A program made the position numbers and the translations under genes. Below, piece after piece: positions 5,872 through 7,728 of a stretch of 7,728 nt of DNA. Source of the stretch: G023898405 sp964368985 (GTDB taxonomy: Bacteria > Myxococcota > UBA727 > JABDBI01); assembly GCA_964368985.1 (NCBI GenBank), contig CAYJDW010000115.1, forward strand, positions 1-7,728, given 5' to 3'. The notes beneath the pieces are model-generated. The model was not told the origin of the DNA. It searched no databases and was given only the letters and a program-made list of their open reading frames with translations. How positions within the stretch are numbered: position 1 is the stretch's first letter; the number at the start of each line of letters is the position of its first letter.

Positions 5872-7081
5872 AAAAGGTATCACCTTACTTGCGTTGCAGT
5901 TTTTATCCGATTTCGGCGACCAAATTGCCAATGCCCTACTCGCCCTATGCCTTCTAGATATCACTAAATCAACAACACAAGTTGGCTCAGTGTATTTAAT
6001 AACAACCCTAGGTTACGTATTTTTTACCTTTGTTGGAGGTATACTTGGCGATAAATTGAGTAGACGAAAACTTCTTGTTTCATCCGATATAGGACGCGGT
6101 TTTGTAGTGCTTTTGATGATTTTGGCGCTAAGCCAAAAATCCATCATCTTGATTTATGCAACGTCCTTTTTGCTGTCAATTTTAGATTCTTTGCATCGAC
6201 CAGTTAAGCTCAGTGCATGGACCGAGAGCATTCCACCCGCAAAGCTAGAACGCTATACCAGCCTCTCAGAACTCTCGATTCAAGGAAGCACCATTTTTGG
6301 GCCACTCATCGCCTCCTTCTTTCTTTATTTAAATTGGATGAATATCGGCTTTGTTTTTGATGCTCTTACATTTTTTATTTGCGCAGCTGTCTTCGCTCGC
6401 ATTATCAAGGACAAGGCAAAAACGCCGGCCTTATCCTGCCCCAAGCGCGACTTTTTCAAGGGATTTAAACTGATCGCTCAGCAAGATGAAATGTCAAAAT
6501 ATGTCGCCTACGATGCCATCCAAATGATTGGCTTTGGCGCTTTTAACGCCACTTTCCTGATCTTGGCCCAAAGAGATTTTGGCTGGAGCAAGGCTTACTA
6601 TTCCTATCACCTGTCGATCGTCGCTGCGTTTACCGTAATTGGCGCGCTTCTAGGCGCAACCAATTTCATGGCCAAAATTGAACCAAAGGCCAAATTAACC
6701 ACTTGCGCTTTACTTTCTTCAGCTGTGCTCTTCGGCGCGCTTCAGATCAAGTCGTTTCCCTTAAGCTCCATTCTTGTTGGCATTTGCGATGGACTAGCCG
6801 TACTAACCATGGCAGTCACGCGATCAAAAGTGCAGTTATTCGCAAATGAACATTACCCAAATTTCATGTCGTCTATCATTGCTTCTCGAGGTCTTGTGAT
6901 TAAAGCTGCAACCCTGCTTGGGGTCGGATCTTGCTTACTCATTGATGATTTCATGAGCTTGGAAAATACTTTGGTTCTATTTGTTATACCGATTGGGTTG
7001 AGTTTTTTGCCATTTTTTATAGGCAAAGGCAAAGCGCTTACTCATGTAACTGGGACCTTTAGGCCCAAAACAGCAGATTGA
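5840..7081 (+). CDS. MFS exporter (12-helix major facilitator transporter)
   Basis: The 413-residue inner-membrane protein has repeated hydrophobic segments consistent with about 12 helices, the first at about 14-40 (TLLALQFLSDFGDQIANALL). Between helices 2 and 3 is motif A, G67-I-L-G70-D71-K-L-S-R75-R76-K77, typical of MFS drug and metabolite exporters. The helix 4/5 region (LDSLHRPVKLSAW...GSTIFGPLIASFF) recalls the EntS/MFS_3 branch, which exports siderophores or drugs by proton antiport. The substrate is not predictable. ATG codons occur at 5840 and 5843; GGAAG at 5833-5837 gives better spacing to the second, so the protein may start one residue later. The start lies within the end of the regulator gene, implying coupled expression. 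Confidence 0.88.
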   Translation: MMTESSPPSNRKGITLLALQFLSDFGDQIANALLALCLLDITKSTTQVGSVYLITTLGYVFFTFVGGILGDKLSRRKLLVSSDIGRGFVVLLMILALSQKSIILIYATSFLLSILDSLHRPVKLSAWTESIPPAKLERYTSLSELSIQGSTIFGPLIASFFLYLNWMNIGFVFDALTFFICAAVFARIIKDKAKTPALSCPKRDFFKGFKLIAQQDEMSKYVAYDAIQMIGFGAFNATFLILAQRDFGWSKAYYSYHLSIVAAFTVIGALLGATNFMAKIEPKAKLTTCALLSSAVLFGALQIKSFPLSSILVGICDGLAVLTMAVTRSKVQLFANEHYPNFMSSIIASRGLVIKAATLLGVGSCLLIDDFMSLENTLVLFVIPIGLSFLPFFIGKGKALTHVTGTFRPKTAD

Positions 7082-7084
7082 AAT

Positions 7085-7111
7085 TTTTGAGTTACTGACA
7101 ACTGACAGCTT
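7085..7111 (+). repeat. Direct repeat, copy 1 (27 bp)
   Basis: TTTTGAG followed by TTACTGACAACTGACAGCTT. It begins four bases after the exporter stop codon. It matches copy 2 at 7167-7194 except for one missing T. Each copy contains CTGACA twice, 7 bp apart. Confidence 0.85.
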
Positions 7112-7113
7112 TT

Positions 7114-7135
7114 TCACCGTGGGTACCTATGGTGA
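7114..7135 (+). terminator. Imperfect palindrome between the repeats, possible terminator
   Basis: TCACCGTGGGT pairs with ACCTATGGTGA over 11 positions, nine Watson-Crick and two G-U in the plus-strand RNA; a hairpin loop must use the central bases. A five-T run occurs only at 7147-7151, 11 nt beyond. It may end the exporter transcript, or be part of the repeat structure. The G-U pairs favour a plus-strand RNA over a DNA-protein site. Confidence 0.35.
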
Positions 7136-7166
7136 TTACTGCCGGCTTTTTAGCTTGATTTTGGGG

Positions 7167-7194
7167 TTTTGAGTTTACTGACAACTGACAGCTT
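7167..7194 (+). repeat. Direct repeat, copy 2 (28 bp)
   Basis: TTTTGAG followed by TTTACTGACAACTGACAGCT and T. The start-to-start distance from copy 1 is 82 bp. It lies 33 bp from the end of the GC-rich phosphotransferase gene, close to where base composition changes. Confidence 0.85.
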
Positions 7195-7227
7195 CGTAAG
7201 AGCCTCATATTTGAAGCACCATGTGCA

Positions 7228-7728
7228 TCATTTCTCGTTCATGTGGTCAGCAAGCACTTCATCAATAACTAGCCTGGATTTTTCTACTTCGAGGTGATTG
7301 GTTCCGGTCCCTGCGGCACATGCGATCAGGGCTTTCCATAATGCCCAACCACGACCACGTGCCCAAGTAGCTCTATCGAGCGGAAGGGCTCTACGAAATG
7401 CCTCCCTGCTGTCCCCTTTGAACAAAGTCCAAGCAATCACCAGATCGCACGCGGGATCGCCAACGCCCATACAACCAAAGTCGATAACCGCAGAAAGCCG
7501 TCCATGCTCCACCAACAAGTTCCCGACGGCGACATCTCCATGAACCCAGACGGGAGGGCCGTGCCACGTGGAAGCAAGTGCGTTATCCCACACCGTCGTC
7601 ACGGCTTCGGCATCGATCGAGCAACCAAGAGTTACGATCGCAGCTCGGGTTTCAGCGTCATAGGTATTAAGCGGCCCGCCGCGATAGAAATTGTGCAGAC
7701 CCGCAACAGGTCCATCAGTAGCATCAAT
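7228..7728 (-). CDS. Phosphotransferase of the APH fold, N-terminus cut by window edge
   Basis: The frame is open from the right edge to the stop at 7228, giving the last 166 residues; an internal ATG at 7602 is not the real start. Counting from the edge, H63-G-D65-V-A-V-G-N70 is the Brenner motif with D65 as the expected catalytic aspartate. I82-D83-F-G supplies the metal-binding aspartate, and VGDPACDLVIAWT follows as usual. The C-terminus (WARGRGWALWKALI...VIDEVLADH) looks complete. Such enzymes transfer phosphate from ATP (or GTP) to hydroxyls of aminoglycosides, macrolides or other metabolites; many members are not resistance enzymes, and the substrate-selecting N-terminus is missing here. 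The gene is clearly more GC-rich than the rest of the window and convergent with the exporter, suggesting a different origin. Confidence 0.9.
   Translation of the reverse strand: MDATDGPVAGLHNFYRGGPLNTYDAETRAAIVTLGCSIDAEAVTTVWDNALASTWHGPPVWVHGDVAVGNLLVEHGRLSAVIDFGCMGVGDPACDLVIAWTLFKGDSREAFRRALPLDRATWARGRGWALWKALIACAAGTGTNHLEVEKSRLVIDEVLADHMNEK

Noticed and set aside
7082..7227. tRNA gene or tRNA fragment as an integration site.
   Set aside because: No cloverleaf or T-arm consensus is visible in this gap or elsewhere in the window.
7298..7543. Plus-strand 81-residue frame opposite the phosphotransferase.
   Set aside because: It is the antisense shadow of a conserved GC-rich gene covering the HGD and IDFG motifs.

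Overview
The window looks like part of a mobile element in a Gram-negative bacterium. The base composition of positions 1 to about 7200 is moderately AT-rich. The host cannot be named from the sequence. A tentative resemblance of the regulator to the DUF4423/TIGR02147 group, common in Bdellovibrio-like bacteria and Fibrobacter, is the only taxonomic hint, and it is weak.

Layout. Positions 1-1812 (minus strand) are one open reading frame for a large serine recombinase, cut by the left window edge. It overlaps by 23 bp a 94-residue CxxC/CxxC zinc-finger protein (1790-2074, minus). Upstream of that is an 806-residue primase-polymerase fused to a DUF3987 helicase-like domain (2181-4601, minus). 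These three form a leftward replication/integration module. A 415-bp divergent region (4602-5016) follows. It holds a 7-codon leader ORF with a consensus Shine-Dalgarno sequence, a foldable block with a branched inverted-repeat structure, a possible antisense RNA gene opposing the primase leader, a helix that can sequester the primase ribosome binding site, and an AT-rich promoter zone with direct repeats. To the right are a rightward two-gene operon: an HTH regulator (5017-5871) overlapping an MFS exporter (5840-7081).

Right end. A short convergent gap (7082-7227) carries two near-identical 27/28-bp direct repeats around an imperfect palindrome. Beyond it, a visibly more GC-rich phosphotransferase gene of the aminoglycoside phosphotransferase (APH) fold runs leftward and is cut by the right edge.

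How the parts may work together (inference). The recombinase would integrate and excise the element. The primase-helicase would replicate the excised form. The small zinc-finger protein, translationally coupled to the recombinase, may be an accessory factor. The regulator and exporter look like cargo, with the regulator perhaps controlling its own promoter and the exporter. The primase leader has the elements expected of RNA-based control of a replication protein: leader peptide, terminator-like hairpin with a U-turn-type loop, opposing promoter, and a sequestered Shine-Dalgarno. This is the most interesting part of the window. It rests on sequence patterns only.
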